In this document: piece after piece, positions 24,350-33,328 of the stretch | Numbering within the stretch: position 1 is the first letter of the stretch | Layout: each line of letters starts with the position of its first letter | Source of the DNA: Agromyces luteolus | Lineage (GTDB): Bacteria; Actinomycetota; Actinomycetes; Actinomycetales; Microbacteriaceae | Direction: 5' to 3' | Assembly: GCF_009729855.1 (NCBI RefSeq) | Contig: NZ_WODA01000017.1 | Location: forward strand, 124,001 to 188,000 | Length of the DNA stretch: 64,000 bases | Made by a program: the position numbers and the translations under genes | The notes under the pieces: generated by a model | Seen by the model: the letters and a program-made list of their open reading frames with translations, nothing else | The model's database searches: none | Told to the model about the DNA's origin: nothing

Positions 24350-25731
24350 GCGAGTGCCCCGCGCGCCTCGAGCGCCTCGAGCGCCTGCGACGCGACGAGC
24401 CGCCCCATCCGGATGGCGCCGTCGACGTGCTGGTAGCCCTTGCCCGCCATGTCGGAGCACGCGAAGCGGATCGGGCCGACGGGCGTGCGGAGGTCGGCGC
24501 CGTAGCGCGCGAGGCCGCCCATGTCGAAGCTCGCGGCGTACGCGCCGCGGGTCCACTCCTCCGAGCCCCAGTCGGACTCGTAGTAGACGACCGGGTGCTT
24601 GGCCTGCTCGCCGTAGTAGTGCGACAGCGACTCGAGGATGCGCTCCCTGCGCTCCTCGGCGGAGAGGCGGAAGACCTCGTCGGCCGCCTCGTCGGAGACG
24701 AAGCCCACGAGCGTGCCGCGGGTGTCGCCGTGGTTGGTGTTGTCGTACGCCTCGTGCGAGAGCTCGTACGGGCTGAACGCGGTGCCCGAGAGGCCCTGCT
24801 CGCGCCAGAACGGCGTCTCGTAGACGGCGTGCACCTTGATGACGAAGCCCATGGAGACGTGCTGGTGCATCTGGTGCTGGAGGCGCGGGAGCGGCGGCTC
24901 GTACGAGATGCGGTCGTAGAGGATCGGCGCGAGCGCGAGCACGACCTGCTGCGCGTGCACCTCGAGCTCGTCGCTGATCACGGTGACGCCCGCCTCGGGC
25001 GCCTCGGGATTCCAGCGGATGGTGCGCACGGGCTGACCGAGCTTCACGGCGTCGCCGAGGCGCTCGGCGAGGCGGATCGGCACCTGCTGGAGACCGCCGA
25101 CGACGCGCTTGTCGAGGATGAAGTCGGCGTCGACGAGGTTCGAGAACGAGCCCGCGGATGCCGCCATGAGCAGCGCCTGCAGCGCCGAGAACGCGTGGGT
25201 CGGCTTGGTGAGCATCGCACCGGCGATGAACATGCCGATGTTGAGCTTCGCCTCCTCGTCGTCGGTCTGCGTGCCGAGCCACTCGGCGAACGAGATCTCG
25301 TCGAGCTCCTTGGCGCGCGGGTGCGCCCACGGCGCCTCGGGGTCGATCTCGGCGACGAGCTGGTCGAGCTTCTCGATGAGTCCGACGATCTCGCCCTCGG
25401 TCTGCGCGGGCACGGGGAAGATCTCGCCCTCGAACAGGCGGCGCTCGCCGTCCTCGGCGATGTAGACGTTCCGGCCCTCGCGGTAGCGCTCGTACGTCTC
25501 GAGGCCGAGCTCGTCGAGGGTTTCGATGAGCGCGTCCTGGTCGGGCGAGACCCACTGGCCGCCGATCTCGAGCATGGCGCCGTCGACGTCGCCGGTCCAG
25601 AGGCGGCCGCCGACGCGGTCGCGGGCCTCGAGCACGACGACGTCGCGCCCGGCCTTCACGAGCTCGGTCGCGGCCGTGAGGCCCGAGGCGCCTGCGCCGA
25701 CGATGACGACGTCGGTCTCGATGCGTTGCAT
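24346..25731 (-). CDS. puo: Putrescine oxidase (flavin monoamine oxidase family)
   Basis: 461 residues. FAD-binding GAGASG at 12-17 with E35 at the end of the second strand, the RDRVGGRLWT motif, then GGQWVSPDQDALIETLDELG and a C-terminal GYQHVDGAIRMG flavin-contact segment. From memory the sequence closely resembles Rhodococcus/Kocuria putrescine oxidase over its whole length (for example AGAMLTKPTHAFSALQALLMAASAGSF and YYESDWGSEEWTRGAYAASFD). It oxidises putrescine with O2 to 4-aminobutanal, ammonia and H2O2. ATG 25731 is preferred to a GTG at 25755. A palindromic repeat separates it from the dehydrogenase gene upstream. Confidence 0.92.
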   Translation of the reverse strand: MQRIETDVVIVGAGASGLTAATELVKAGRDVVVLEARDRVGGRLWTGDVDGAMLEIGGQWVSPDQDALIETLDELGLETYERYREGRNVYIAEDGERRLFEGEIFPVPAQTEGEIVGLIEKLDQLVAEIDPEAPWAHPRAKELDEISFAEWLGTQTDDEEAKLNIGMFIAGAMLTKPTHAFSALQALLMAASAGSFSNLVDADFILDKRVVGGLQQVPIRLAERLGDAVKLGQPVRTIRWNPEAPEAGVTVISDELEVHAQQVVLALAPILYDRISYEPPLPRLQHQMHQHVSMGFVIKVHAVYETPFWREQGLSGTAFSPYELSHEAYDNTNHGDTRGTLVGFVSDEAADEVFRLSAEERRERILESLSHYYGEQAKHPVVYYESDWGSEEWTRGAYAASFDMGGLARYGADLRTPVGPIRFACSDMAGKGYQHVDGAIRMGRLVASQALEALEARGALA

Positions 25732-25761
25732 GGTTCTGGTCTGCTTTCTGTGCACGCTGGG

Positions 25762-25822
25762 GATCGAGTAGGCCCGGAGGCCGTACCGAGATCTCGATAC
25801 GCGGCTGCGCCGCTACTCGATC
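25762..25822. repeat. Palindromic repeat (family 1) in the putrescine operon
   Basis: GATCGAGTAG (25762-25771) and CTACTCGATC (25813-25822) are perfect inverted ends around a TCTCGATACGCGGC core. The element fills most of the 108-base gap between the aldehyde dehydrogenase and putrescine oxidase genes. It shares its core with the copy inside lysE. Confidence 0.8.
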
Positions 25823-25839
25823 ACCAGCACGATCCGGTC

Positions 25840-27306
25840 TCAGGCCGGGATCAGGGTGTACTTCGTGTCGAGGAACTCGTGGATGCCCTCGAAGCCGCCC
25901 TCGCGGCCGATGCCCGACTGCTTGACGCCGCCGAAGGGGGCGGCCGCGTTCGAGACGAGGCCCGTGTTGAGGCCCATCATGCCGGTGTCGAGGCGGTCGA
26001 TCATGCGGTGGCCGCGGGCGAGGTCCTGCGTGAACACGTAGGAGATGAGGCCGTACTCCGTGGAGTTCGCGAGGCGCACGGCCTCGTCCTCGTCGGCGAA
26101 CGTGGTGATGCCGAGAACCGGCCCGAAGATCTCCTCGCGGAGCAGGCGCGCATCGGCCGCCACGTCGTGGAGCACCGTCGGCGCGTAGAACGAGCCCGCG
26201 CCGTCGATCGGCGCTCCCCCGGCGAGGACCGTCGCGCCCTTGTCCACGGCGTCCGTCACCAGCTCGTGCGTCGACGCGACCGCGTCGTCGTCGATCAGCG
26301 GCCCGATGTGCACGCCGTCCTCCGTGCCGCGGCCGACCTGCATGCCCGTGACCCGCTCGCTCACGCGGCGCGCGAACTCCGAGGCCACCGACTCGTGCAC
26401 GATGAAGCGGTTCGCCGCCGTGCACGCCTGGCCGATGTTGCGGAACTTCGCGACCATCGCGCCCTCGACCGCCTTGTCCAGGTCGGCGTCCTCGAACACG
26501 ACGAACGGGGCGTTGCCGCCGAGCTCCATCGAGGTGCGGAGGATGCCCTGCGCGGACTGCTCGATGAGCTTGCGGCCGACCTCGGTCGAACCCGTGAACG
26601 AGAGCTTGCGCAGGCGCGGGTCGGCGATGATCGGGGCCGAGACCTTGGACGAGCTCGTCGTGGTGACGACGTTCACGACGCCCTTCGGCAGCCCGACCTC
26701 CTCGAGCAACTGCACGAACGCGATGGTCGTGAGCGGCGTGAGGGCGGCGGGCTTGACGACGACCGTGCAGCCCGCGGCGAGCGCCGGCGCGATCTTGCGG
26801 GTCGCCATCGCGAGCGGGAAGTTCCACGGCGTGATGAAGTACGACGGTCCGACGGGGCGCTGCGCGACCACGATGCGGCCGGTGCCCTCGGGGTTCCAGC
26901 CGTAGCGGCCGGTGATGCGCACGGCCTCCTCGCTGAACCAGCGGAGGAACTCGCCGCCGTACTTGACCTCGCCGCGCGCCTCGGCGAGCGGCTTGCCCAT
27001 CTCGAGGGTCATGAGGAGCGCGAAGTCGTCGGCGCGCTCCATGAGCGTGTCGAAGGCGCGGCGGAGGATCTCGCCGCGCTCGCGCGGCGCGGTCGCAGCC
27101 CAGGCATCCTGCGCGGCGACGGCCGCGTCGAGCGCGCGGATGCCGTCGGCCGCCGACGCGTCGGCGATGGTCTTGATCACGTCGCCCGTGGCCGGGTCGC
27201 GGACCTCGAAGGTCTTCCCGCCCTCGGCGGCGACCCACTCGCCGCCGATGTAGAGGCCGTCGGCGACCTGGTCGAGGAGTGCGGATTCCTGCGTTGCAGT
27301 GGTCAT
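25840..27306 (-). CDS. gabD: NAD(P)-dependent aldehyde dehydrogenase (succinate-semialdehyde / aminobutanal type)
   Basis: 488 residues. Catalytic C295 (NIGQACTAANRF), general base E261 (MELGGNAP), N162 (PWNFP) and the SFTGSTEVGR cofactor loop are all intact. The sequence is of the SSADH/GabD subgroup. In this operon it could oxidise 4-aminobutanal to GABA, succinic semialdehyde to succinate, or both, because no second aldehyde dehydrogenase is present. ATG 27306 lies 43 bases after the preceding dehydrogenase gene. The symbol is by similarity; substrate preference is not determinable. Confidence 0.88.
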   Translation of the reverse strand: MTTATQESALLDQVADGLYIGGEWVAAEGGKTFEVRDPATGDVIKTIADASAADGIRALDAAVAAQDAWAATAPRERGEILRRAFDTLMERADDFALLMTLEMGKPLAEARGEVKYGGEFLRWFSEEAVRITGRYGWNPEGTGRIVVAQRPVGPSYFITPWNFPLAMATRKIAPALAAGCTVVVKPAALTPLTTIAFVQLLEEVGLPKGVVNVVTTTSSSKVSAPIIADPRLRKLSFTGSTEVGRKLIEQSAQGILRTSMELGGNAPFVVFEDADLDKAVEGAMVAKFRNIGQACTAANRFIVHESVASEFARRVSERVTGMQVGRGTEDGVHIGPLIDDDAVASTHELVTDAVDKGATVLAGGAPIDGAGSFYAPTVLHDVAADARLLREEIFGPVLGITTFADEDEAVRLANSTEYGLISYVFTQDLARGHRMIDRLDTGMMGLNTGLVSNAAAPFGGVKQSGIGREGGFEGIHEFLDTKYTLIPA

Positions 27307-27349
27307 GCTCGGATGTCCGTTTCGTTCGGTGTGCGTTGAGGTCGCTCGA

Positions 27350-28675
27350 TCACGGGTAGAGGCCGCGGAGGCGGTGCGCCTCGGCGACGCGCTCGACGGC
27401 CAGCGCCGTGGCGGCGGTGCGGAGCGAGAGGTCGCGGGCCTCGGCGTAGCCGAGGACATGACGCCAGGCGTTCAGCATCCGCTCCTCCAGTCTGCTCTCG
27501 ACTTCGTCGACCCGCCACCAGTACGCCTGGTTGGCCTGGACCCACTCGAAGTACGAGACGATGACACCGCCCGCGTTGGCGAGGATGTCGGGGACGACGA
27601 GCACGCCGCGCTCCCGGAGGATCGCGTCGGCTGCGGGGGTGGTGGGGCCGTTCGCCCCCTCGACGACGACCTTCGCGAGCACGTCCGCGGCGTTGCCGCC
27701 GTGCAGCACGCCCTCGACGGCGGCCGGCACGAGCAGGTCGACGTCCTGGGTGAGCACCGCGTCGCGGTCGAGCGCGTCGCCGCCGGCGAAGCCGACGACC
27801 GAACCGGTGTCGCGCACGTGGTCGGAGAGCGCCTCGATGTCGAGCCCGGCGTCGTTGCGGACCGCGCCGTACTGGTCGCTGATCGCCGTGACGCGCACGC
27901 CGCCCTCGGCGAGGAACCGCGCGGCATCCGCACCGACCTTGCCGAAACCCTGCACGGCCGCGGTCGCGCGACCGGGCTCGATGCCGGCGTGGCGCAGCGC
28001 GGCGAGCGCGATGTGCGTCACGCCGCGGCTCGTGGCCGACGCGCGGCCGAGCGAGCCGCCGAGCGCGATGGGCTTGCCCGTGACGATGCCGGGCACCGTG
28101 TACCCGGAGTTCACCGAGTAGGTGTCCATCATCCAGGCCATGGTGCGCTCGTCGGTGCCGATGTCGGGCGCGGGGATGTCGCGCTCCGGCCCGATGATCG
28201 GCAGGATCTCGCTCGTGTACCGGCGGGTGACGCGCTCGAGCTCGCCGACCGAGTGGTCGCGCGGGTCGATAGCGATGCCGCCCTTCGCGCCGCCGTAGGG
28301 CACGTCGAGCAGGGCGCACTTCCAGGTCATCCACATGGCGAGCGCGCGCACCTCGTCGAGGTTCACGTTCGGCGCGTAGCGGAGGCCGCCCTTGGCGGGG
28401 CCGCGGCTGAAGTTGTGCTGAACGCGGTAGCCGAGGTACACCTCGGTCTCGCCGGAGTCGCGGCGCAGCGGCACCGCGACCGCCATCTCGCGACGCGGGG
28501 TCGCGAGCATGCGGTGCAAGCCCTCGCCGTAGCCGAGCAGCTCGATCGCCTCGGCCAGCTGGGCGCGGGCGTCGACGAGCGGGGTCGGCTCGGCGTCGGC
28601 GACCGCGAGAGCGGGCACGGATGCCGCGTCCGCGCGGACTACGGGCGACGCCGTCGTCGCCGTCACGGGGTTCAT
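27350..28675 (-). CDS. Glu/Leu/Phe/Val-type dehydrogenase
   Basis: 441 residues. Substrate domain with GPAKGGLRYAP and the catalytic-lysine segment KCALLDVPYGGAKGGIAIDP, the APDIGTDERTMAWMMDTYS motif, and a Rossmann domain (VQGFGKVGADAARFLAEGG). It is the catabolic, glutamate-dehydrogenase-like class. In this operon it would deaminate the glutamate formed by GabT, regenerating 2-oxoglutarate and releasing ammonia. Its ATG overlaps the gabT stop by 4 bases. The N-terminal 40 residues are Ala/Val-rich and poorly conserved. Confidence 0.9.
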   Translation of the reverse strand: MNPVTATTASPVVRADAASVPALAVADAEPTPLVDARAQLAEAIELLGYGEGLHRMLATPRREMAVAVPLRRDSGETEVYLGYRVQHNFSRGPAKGGLRYAPNVNLDEVRALAMWMTWKCALLDVPYGGAKGGIAIDPRDHSVGELERVTRRYTSEILPIIGPERDIPAPDIGTDERTMAWMMDTYSVNSGYTVPGIVTGKPIALGGSLGRASATSRGVTHIALAALRHAGIEPGRATAAVQGFGKVGADAARFLAEGGVRVTAISDQYGAVRNDAGLDIEALSDHVRDTGSVVGFAGGDALDRDAVLTQDVDLLVPAAVEGVLHGGNAADVLAKVVVEGANGPTTPAADAILRERGVLVVPDILANAGGVIVSYFEWVQANQAYWWRVDEVESRLEERMLNAWRHVLGYAEARDLSLRTAATALAVERVAEAHRLRGLYP

Positions 28676-30030
28676 GCGCTGCGCAGCCCTTCCGCGACGA
28701 CCTCGAGGCCCTCGACGAGCAGCTCGTCCGAGATGGTGAGCGGCGGGAGGAAGCGGATGACGTTGCCGTACGTGCCGCACGTGAGCACGAGCACGCCGTT
28801 GGCGTGGGCGTGCGCGGCGACCTTCGCGGTGAGCGCCGCGTCGGGCGCGCCGGTCACGGGGTCGACGAGCTCGACGGCGACCATGGCGCCGCGGCCGCGG
28901 ACGTCGCCGATGCGCGGGTCGGCGGTGCGGAGCGCGTTCAGGCGGCCGATGAGCACCGAGCCGATCTGCCTGGCGCGCTCGATGAGGCCGTCCTCCTCGT
29001 AGGACTCGATGGCGGCGAGTCCCGCGGCGCAGGCGAGCGGGCTGCCCGCGTAGGTGCCGCCGAGGCCGCCGGCCATGGCGGAGTCCATGATGTCGGCGCG
29101 GCCGGTGACGGCCGAGAGCGGAAGGCCGCCGGCGATGCCCTTCGCGGTGACGATGACGTCGGGCACGATGCCCTCGTGCTCGCTCGCGAACCAGGCGCCG
29201 GTGCGGGCGAAGCCGGTCTGCACCTCGTCGGCGATGAAGACGACGTCGTTCGCGTTCGCCCACTCGACGAGCGCCGGCAGGAAGCCGGGGGCGGGCACGA
29301 TGAAGCCGCCCTCGCCCTGGATGGGCTCGATGATGATCGCGGCGAGGTTCTCGGCGCCGATCTGCTTCTCGATCTGCGTGATGGCGCGGGCCGCGGCCTC
29401 TGCACCTGACAGGCCGCCGTCGCGGAAGGGGTAGCTGAGCGGCGCGCGGTAGACCTCGGGCGCGAACGGGCCGAAGCCGTTCTTGTAGGGGATGTTCTTC
29501 GCCGTGAGCCCCATCGTGAGGTTCGTGCGGCCGTGGTACGCGTGGTCGAAGGCGACGACGGCCATCTTCTTCGTGTGGTGGCGCGCGACCTTGATCGCGT
29601 TCTCGACGGCCTCGGCGCCCGAGTTGAAGAGCGCGGTGCGCTTCTCGTGGTCGCCGGGGGTGAGCTCGTTGAGCTTCTCGGCGACGGCGACGTACCCCTC
29701 GTAGGGCGCGACGGTGAAGCACGTGTGCGTGAACGCGTCGAGCTGCGCCTTCACGGCGTCGACGACGCGCGGGTTCGAGTTGCCGACGCCCGTGACGGCG
29801 ATACCCGAGCCGAGGTCGATGATCGAGTTGCCGTCGGCGTCGACGATGACGCCGCCGCCGGCCGCGACGACCGAGACGGGGATCGTGTGCCCGACGCCCT
29901 TCGCGACGGCCTGCGCCTTGCGGGCGATGAGCTCCTGCGAGCGCGGGCCCGGGATGCTGGTGACGAGGCGGCGCTCCTGCGGGAGGGCGGGGCCGCCGAC
30001 GGCGGTGGCCGTGGGTTCGACGATGGTCAT
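28672..30030 (-). CDS. gabT: 4-aminobutyrate aminotransferase
   Basis: 452 residues of the class-III PLP aminotransferases. PLP lysine K297 (VIVTAKGIAGGLPLSA), D268 (FIADEVQTGFARTG), NSGAEAVENAIKVAR and HAYHGRTNLTMGLT are all present, as in GabT. It transfers the amino group of GABA to 2-oxoglutarate, giving succinic semialdehyde and glutamate. It is first in the six-gene putrescine operon. ATG 30030 is preferred to an upstream in-frame start near 30117 that would fall inside the terminator hairpin. Confidence 0.93.
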   Translation of the reverse strand: MTIVEPTATAVGGPALPQERRLVTSIPGPRSQELIARKAQAVAKGVGHTIPVSVVAAGGGVIVDADGNSIIDLGSGIAVTGVGNSNPRVVDAVKAQLDAFTHTCFTVAPYEGYVAVAEKLNELTPGDHEKRTALFNSGAEAVENAIKVARHHTKKMAVVAFDHAYHGRTNLTMGLTAKNIPYKNGFGPFAPEVYRAPLSYPFRDGGLSGAEAAARAITQIEKQIGAENLAAIIIEPIQGEGGFIVPAPGFLPALVEWANANDVVFIADEVQTGFARTGAWFASEHEGIVPDVIVTAKGIAGGLPLSAVTGRADIMDSAMAGGLGGTYAGSPLACAAGLAAIESYEEDGLIERARQIGSVLIGRLNALRTADPRIGDVRGRGAMVAVELVDPVTGAPDAALTAKVAAHAHANGVLVLTCGTYGNVIRFLPPLTISDELLVEGLEVVAEGLRSA

Positions 30031-30095
30031 GGGGTGCTCCGATGCGGTGACGACGGTGGCGATGTCGGGCAATGGTAGGCAGCCCGAAACGGATG

Positions 30096-30130
30096 CCACC
30101 CCCTCCCGGATGTACATCGGGAGGGGGTGG
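30096..30130 (-). terminator. Strong hairpin between the ABC operon and gabT
   Basis: CCACCCCCTCCCG and CGGGAGGGGGTGG form a perfect 13-bp stem around the palindromic centre GATGTACAT. It lies downstream of the permease gene and 66 bases upstream of the gabT start, so it probably ends the ABC operon; it could also sit at the gabT promoter. Confidence 0.7.
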
Positions 30131-30167
30131 ACGTGCCACGCCGTACAAATGGGAGCCCGCCGGGGGC

Positions 30168-32075
30168 TCAGCGGTGCGACAACTCCCGCACCTGCTCCGT
30201 CGCGACGGAACGCGTGTCGGTGGCATCCGGGTCATCCGTCGCCTCGACGGCCGCGGCCGCGGCGCCCAGCGCATCGGTCGCGCTCGCGACGACCCGACCC
30301 CGGCGCGATGCGCGCCCGATCGCGCGGAGCGACACGAGCCACTGCAGGCCGTAGCCGATCGCGAAGACGAGGAGCGTGAAGATCAGCGCCATGGCCGCCC
30401 CTTGGTCGGGCGCGTAGAGCTGCGCCGAGCGCGGGTTGATCATCGCGTACATGTAGACCGAGAGCGGTCGCGACTCGGGCGTGGCGAGGAAGGCCGGCAA
30501 CGTGAACTCGTTGGTGCCGAGGATGAACATCTGGATCCAGACGGCGAACACCGTCGGGGCGAGCAGGGGCGCGACGATGCGGCGGAACCCCTCGAGCCGG
30601 CTCGCGCCGCTGATGAGCGCCGCCTCCTCGAGCTCCTTCCGGATCTGCAGCGTCGCGCTGAACCCGGCGCGATAGGCGATCGACACCCGGTAGGAGTACG
30701 CGATCGCGAGCGCCGCGATCGTGCCGACGAGCGGGATCACCGGGTTGATCACCATGAACGTCAGGAACATCGCGAAGCCGGCGATGACCGCGGGGATGGC
30801 GACGCTCGACGACGCGAAGAGGTCCATGCTCCTCGTCCACCCGGTCGCGCGGGCACGCGCGATCCCGTACGCCAGCACGGTCGCCGCGCCGCACGCGATC
30901 GTGGCGCTGCCGCCCGCGATGACGAGCGTACGGCCGAGCGACGCCCAGAACTCGCCGTCGGCGAGCACCTCGCCGAACGCGCCGAACTGCGTCTGCGTGC
31001 GGAGCGCGTCGAGCGAGAACGCCAGCGGGTACGGCGTGATCGCCGACCAGAGGAGGGCGAACAGCGGCAGCACGGCCGTGAGCATCGTGAAGACGAACAC
31101 GGCCAGGAGCACCGGGACGCGCCATCCGCCCAGCTTCATGGTGGTGGGCCGGAACCCCTTGCCGGAGATCGAGGCACGCCGCTCGGCGTCGCGCGTCGCC
31201 CGGAGGTAGATCACGAACGCGATCGTCGTGATGACGAGGAACACGCACCCCCAGGCGGCCGCGAGGCCGTACTGCGGCAGTTCGCCCGCGCCCGCGCTGA
31301 TCAGGGTCCAGAGCTTCAGGGCGAAGATCGACTTGCCGGACTCCTGGCCGAACAGCAGCGGCACCTCGAGGCTGCCGAGGCCGAGGATGAACGTCAGCAC
31401 GGTCACGCCGAGCAGGCCGGGCCAGAGCATGGGCAGCGTGACCCGACGCAGGGTCTGCCCCCAACTCGCGCCGGAGACGCGCGCGGACTCCTCGAGCGAG
31501 CCGTCCATGCCCGTCAGGATCGGCACGATCATCAGGAACGGGAACGTCACGTTCGTGAGCGACTGGATGACGATCATCGTGGGGAACGAGTACGGGTCGA
31601 TCGTCACGTCGGCCATGCCGGGCACGAGGTGGATCAGCTGGTTCAGCACGCCCGACTCGGGCGAGAGCATCAGCAGGTACGCCTGCGCCTTGACGATCGG
31701 CGGCACGATGAACGGCACGATGACGAGCAGCGAGATCACCCGCCGGAACGGGGCATCGGTCCGCACGGTCACCCACGCCAGGCCGAACGCCATGAGCAGC
31801 GACAGCACGGTCGAGCCGCCCACGAAGGCCGCGGTCGACCCGAGCACGGCCCAGAAGTCCTCGCGCAGCTCCCACAGGGTCGCGAAGTTGTCGACCGACC
31901 ACCGTGCAGACGAGACGCCGAACGGGAGGAACGGACCACGGAAGGCCGTGATGACCTGCACCGCCAACGGGATGGCGAGCAGCAGGAAGATCACCGTTCC
32001 GGCGACGACCGTCGCGACCGTCATCGTGGTCGGCCGGGTCCGCCCGGCCCTCGTGGTCCGTTCCACCGTGGACAT
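30168..32075 (-). CDS. ABC transporter permease, two fused BPD_transp_1 domains
   Basis: 635 residues with two complete binding-protein-dependent permease modules in tandem, each with an EAA loop: ESARVSGASWGQTLRRVTLPML near 200 and EEAALISGASRLEGFRRIVAPLL near 500, joined by a cytoplasmic linker. About 12 helices in all. This arrangement is usual for Fe3+-, thiamine- or 2-aminoethylphosphonate-type importers (FbpB-like). Only 2 bases separate it from the binding-protein gene. The substrate is unknown; position between amine and kynurenine catabolic operons suggests an organic amine or aromatic acid (inference). Confidence 0.9.
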   Translation of the reverse strand: MSTVERTTRAGRTRPTTMTVATVVAGTVIFLLLAIPLAVQVITAFRGPFLPFGVSSARWSVDNFATLWELREDFWAVLGSTAAFVGGSTVLSLLMAFGLAWVTVRTDAPFRRVISLLVIVPFIVPPIVKAQAYLLMLSPESGVLNQLIHLVPGMADVTIDPYSFPTMIVIQSLTNVTFPFLMIVPILTGMDGSLEESARVSGASWGQTLRRVTLPMLWPGLLGVTVLTFILGLGSLEVPLLFGQESGKSIFALKLWTLISAGAGELPQYGLAAAWGCVFLVITTIAFVIYLRATRDAERRASISGKGFRPTTMKLGGWRVPVLLAVFVFTMLTAVLPLFALLWSAITPYPLAFSLDALRTQTQFGAFGEVLADGEFWASLGRTLVIAGGSATIACGAATVLAYGIARARATGWTRSMDLFASSSVAIPAVIAGFAMFLTFMVINPVIPLVGTIAALAIAYSYRVSIAYRAGFSATLQIRKELEEAALISGASRLEGFRRIVAPLLAPTVFAVWIQMFILGTNEFTLPAFLATPESRPLSVYMYAMINPRSAQLYAPDQGAAMALIFTLLVFAIGYGLQWLVSLRAIGRASRRGRVVASATDALGAAAAAVEATDDPDATDTRSVATEQVRELSHR

Positions 32076-32077
32076 GG

Positions 32078-33247
32078 CTATCCGTTCAGCGCCGCGTCGG
32101 CAGCGTTCGTGAGGGCGATCCACTCGTCGCGGGTCGCCTCGGTCTCGGTCTCGGCGCCGTCCTCGATGCTCTGCAGCAGCGCCTCGGCGTTCGTCTTCAT
32201 GAGGCCGGTCGCCTGCTCGAACAGCGACGACGGCAGGCCGGGGTAGGGCACCTGGGTCGTCGCGAACCGCTCGTCGGTCATGCGCAGCTCGAGCCACGTC
32301 GGGTCGTAGGCGTTCCAGAGCGCCCACAGCATGGCGCCCGGCTTGTTGGCGGCGTCGACGTTCACGCCCGAGAACTGGGCGAACACGCCCGAGTGCTCGA
32401 ACGGCTGGGCCGCGAGGCTGGGGTTCGGGTTGAAGAGCGTCTGGTTCAGCGCGATCGGCACGTCGCCGCTCGACAGCGGCGAGTTCTGGTCCTCGAGCAC
32501 CTGGAGCGATCCGGTCGACTTCAGTTCGCCGATCAGCTCGACCATGGCGTCCTCGCCCTCGGCCATGCCGTACCCGGAGAACACGATCGGGTTGTAGTTC
32601 GCGATCGAGACCTTGCCCTCGAACTCCGGCGCGAGCAGGTCGTCGAGGGAGGCCGGGGCCTCGATCCGGTCGGTGTTGACCTGCATGAGCGAGCCGTTCA
32701 TGCTGTCGGGCAGCATCTCGGGGGCCCCGAGCTGGAGGAACTCCTCGGGGACGCCGAACTGCGTCCAGTCGACTTCGTCCCAGTACCCCTCGTCGGTCAT
32801 CGCGGCGGCGGACAGCAGCGAGCCGGAGAGCACGTCGGTGTTGCGGCCGCCGGTGGCCTCGGCCGAGATGACGGCCGACGGCAGGTTGTAGGTCAGGCCT
32901 CGCGTCTCGATCTCGATGTCGGGGTAGCGCGCGTTGAACTCGGCGATCACCTCGGGGGCGAGCTCGTACCAGTCCCAGACCACGAGCCGACCGCCGTCGG
33001 TCTCCTTGGCCTGCTCGTAGAGGGCGTCCATCTGCCGGTCGATCTCGGGCCAGAAGTCCTCGTAGAAGTTCTCGCAGCGGGTGAAGGCGCCGATCTCGAC
33101 CGCGTCGCAGGTCGCGCCGGTGGTCGCGTCGCCGGCCGGTTCGAGCGCCGCGGGCGCCTCCTCCCGACTCGAGCTGCAGGAGCTGAGCAGCAGCATGCCC
33201 GCTGCGGCGAGGGCGACGGTGCCGCCCCGGAAGGTACGTACGTTCAT
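32078..33247 (-). CDS. ABC transporter substrate-binding lipoprotein
   Basis: 389 residues with a lipoprotein signal peptide (MNVRTFRGGTVALAAAGMLL, then LSSC lipobox; Cys about residue 24). The mature part follows the extracellular solute-binding family 1 pattern (RLVVWDWYELAPEVIAEFNARYPDIEIE; a hinge-region ALNQTLFNPNPSLAAQPF). Between the lipobox and the family domain is an about 60-residue insert containing two Cys (TCDAVEIGAFTRCENF) that could form a disulfide. Related proteins bind iron, spermidine or phosphonates, but the ligand residues do not tell me which. Confidence 0.88.
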   Translation of the reverse strand: MNVRTFRGGTVALAAAGMLLLSSCSSSREEAPAALEPAGDATTGATCDAVEIGAFTRCENFYEDFWPEIDRQMDALYEQAKETDGGRLVVWDWYELAPEVIAEFNARYPDIEIETRGLTYNLPSAVISAEATGGRNTDVLSGSLLSAAAMTDEGYWDEVDWTQFGVPEEFLQLGAPEMLPDSMNGSLMQVNTDRIEAPASLDDLLAPEFEGKVSIANYNPIVFSGYGMAEGEDAMVELIGELKSTGSLQVLEDQNSPLSSGDVPIALNQTLFNPNPSLAAQPFEHSGVFAQFSGVNVDAANKPGAMLWALWNAYDPTWLELRMTDERFATTQVPYPGLPSSLFEQATGLMKTNAEALLQSIEDGAETETEATRDEWIALTNAADAALNG

Positions 33248-33328
33248 GATCCCTGGTGCCTCTCTGTCGATGGAACGGATGGTGGAGCGGGTGGAGCGGG
33301 TGGTGCGGTGGGTTGAGGGGTGGGTCGC

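Noticed and set aside
22395-27339. Very long plus-strand frames over the putrescine operon
   Set aside because: All antisense to genes with intact catalytic motifs on the minus strand; composition is that of GC-skewed shadows.
30072-32246. 724-codon plus-strand frame
   Set aside because: Antisense of the fused permease gene; the minus strand has clear membrane helices and EAA loops.
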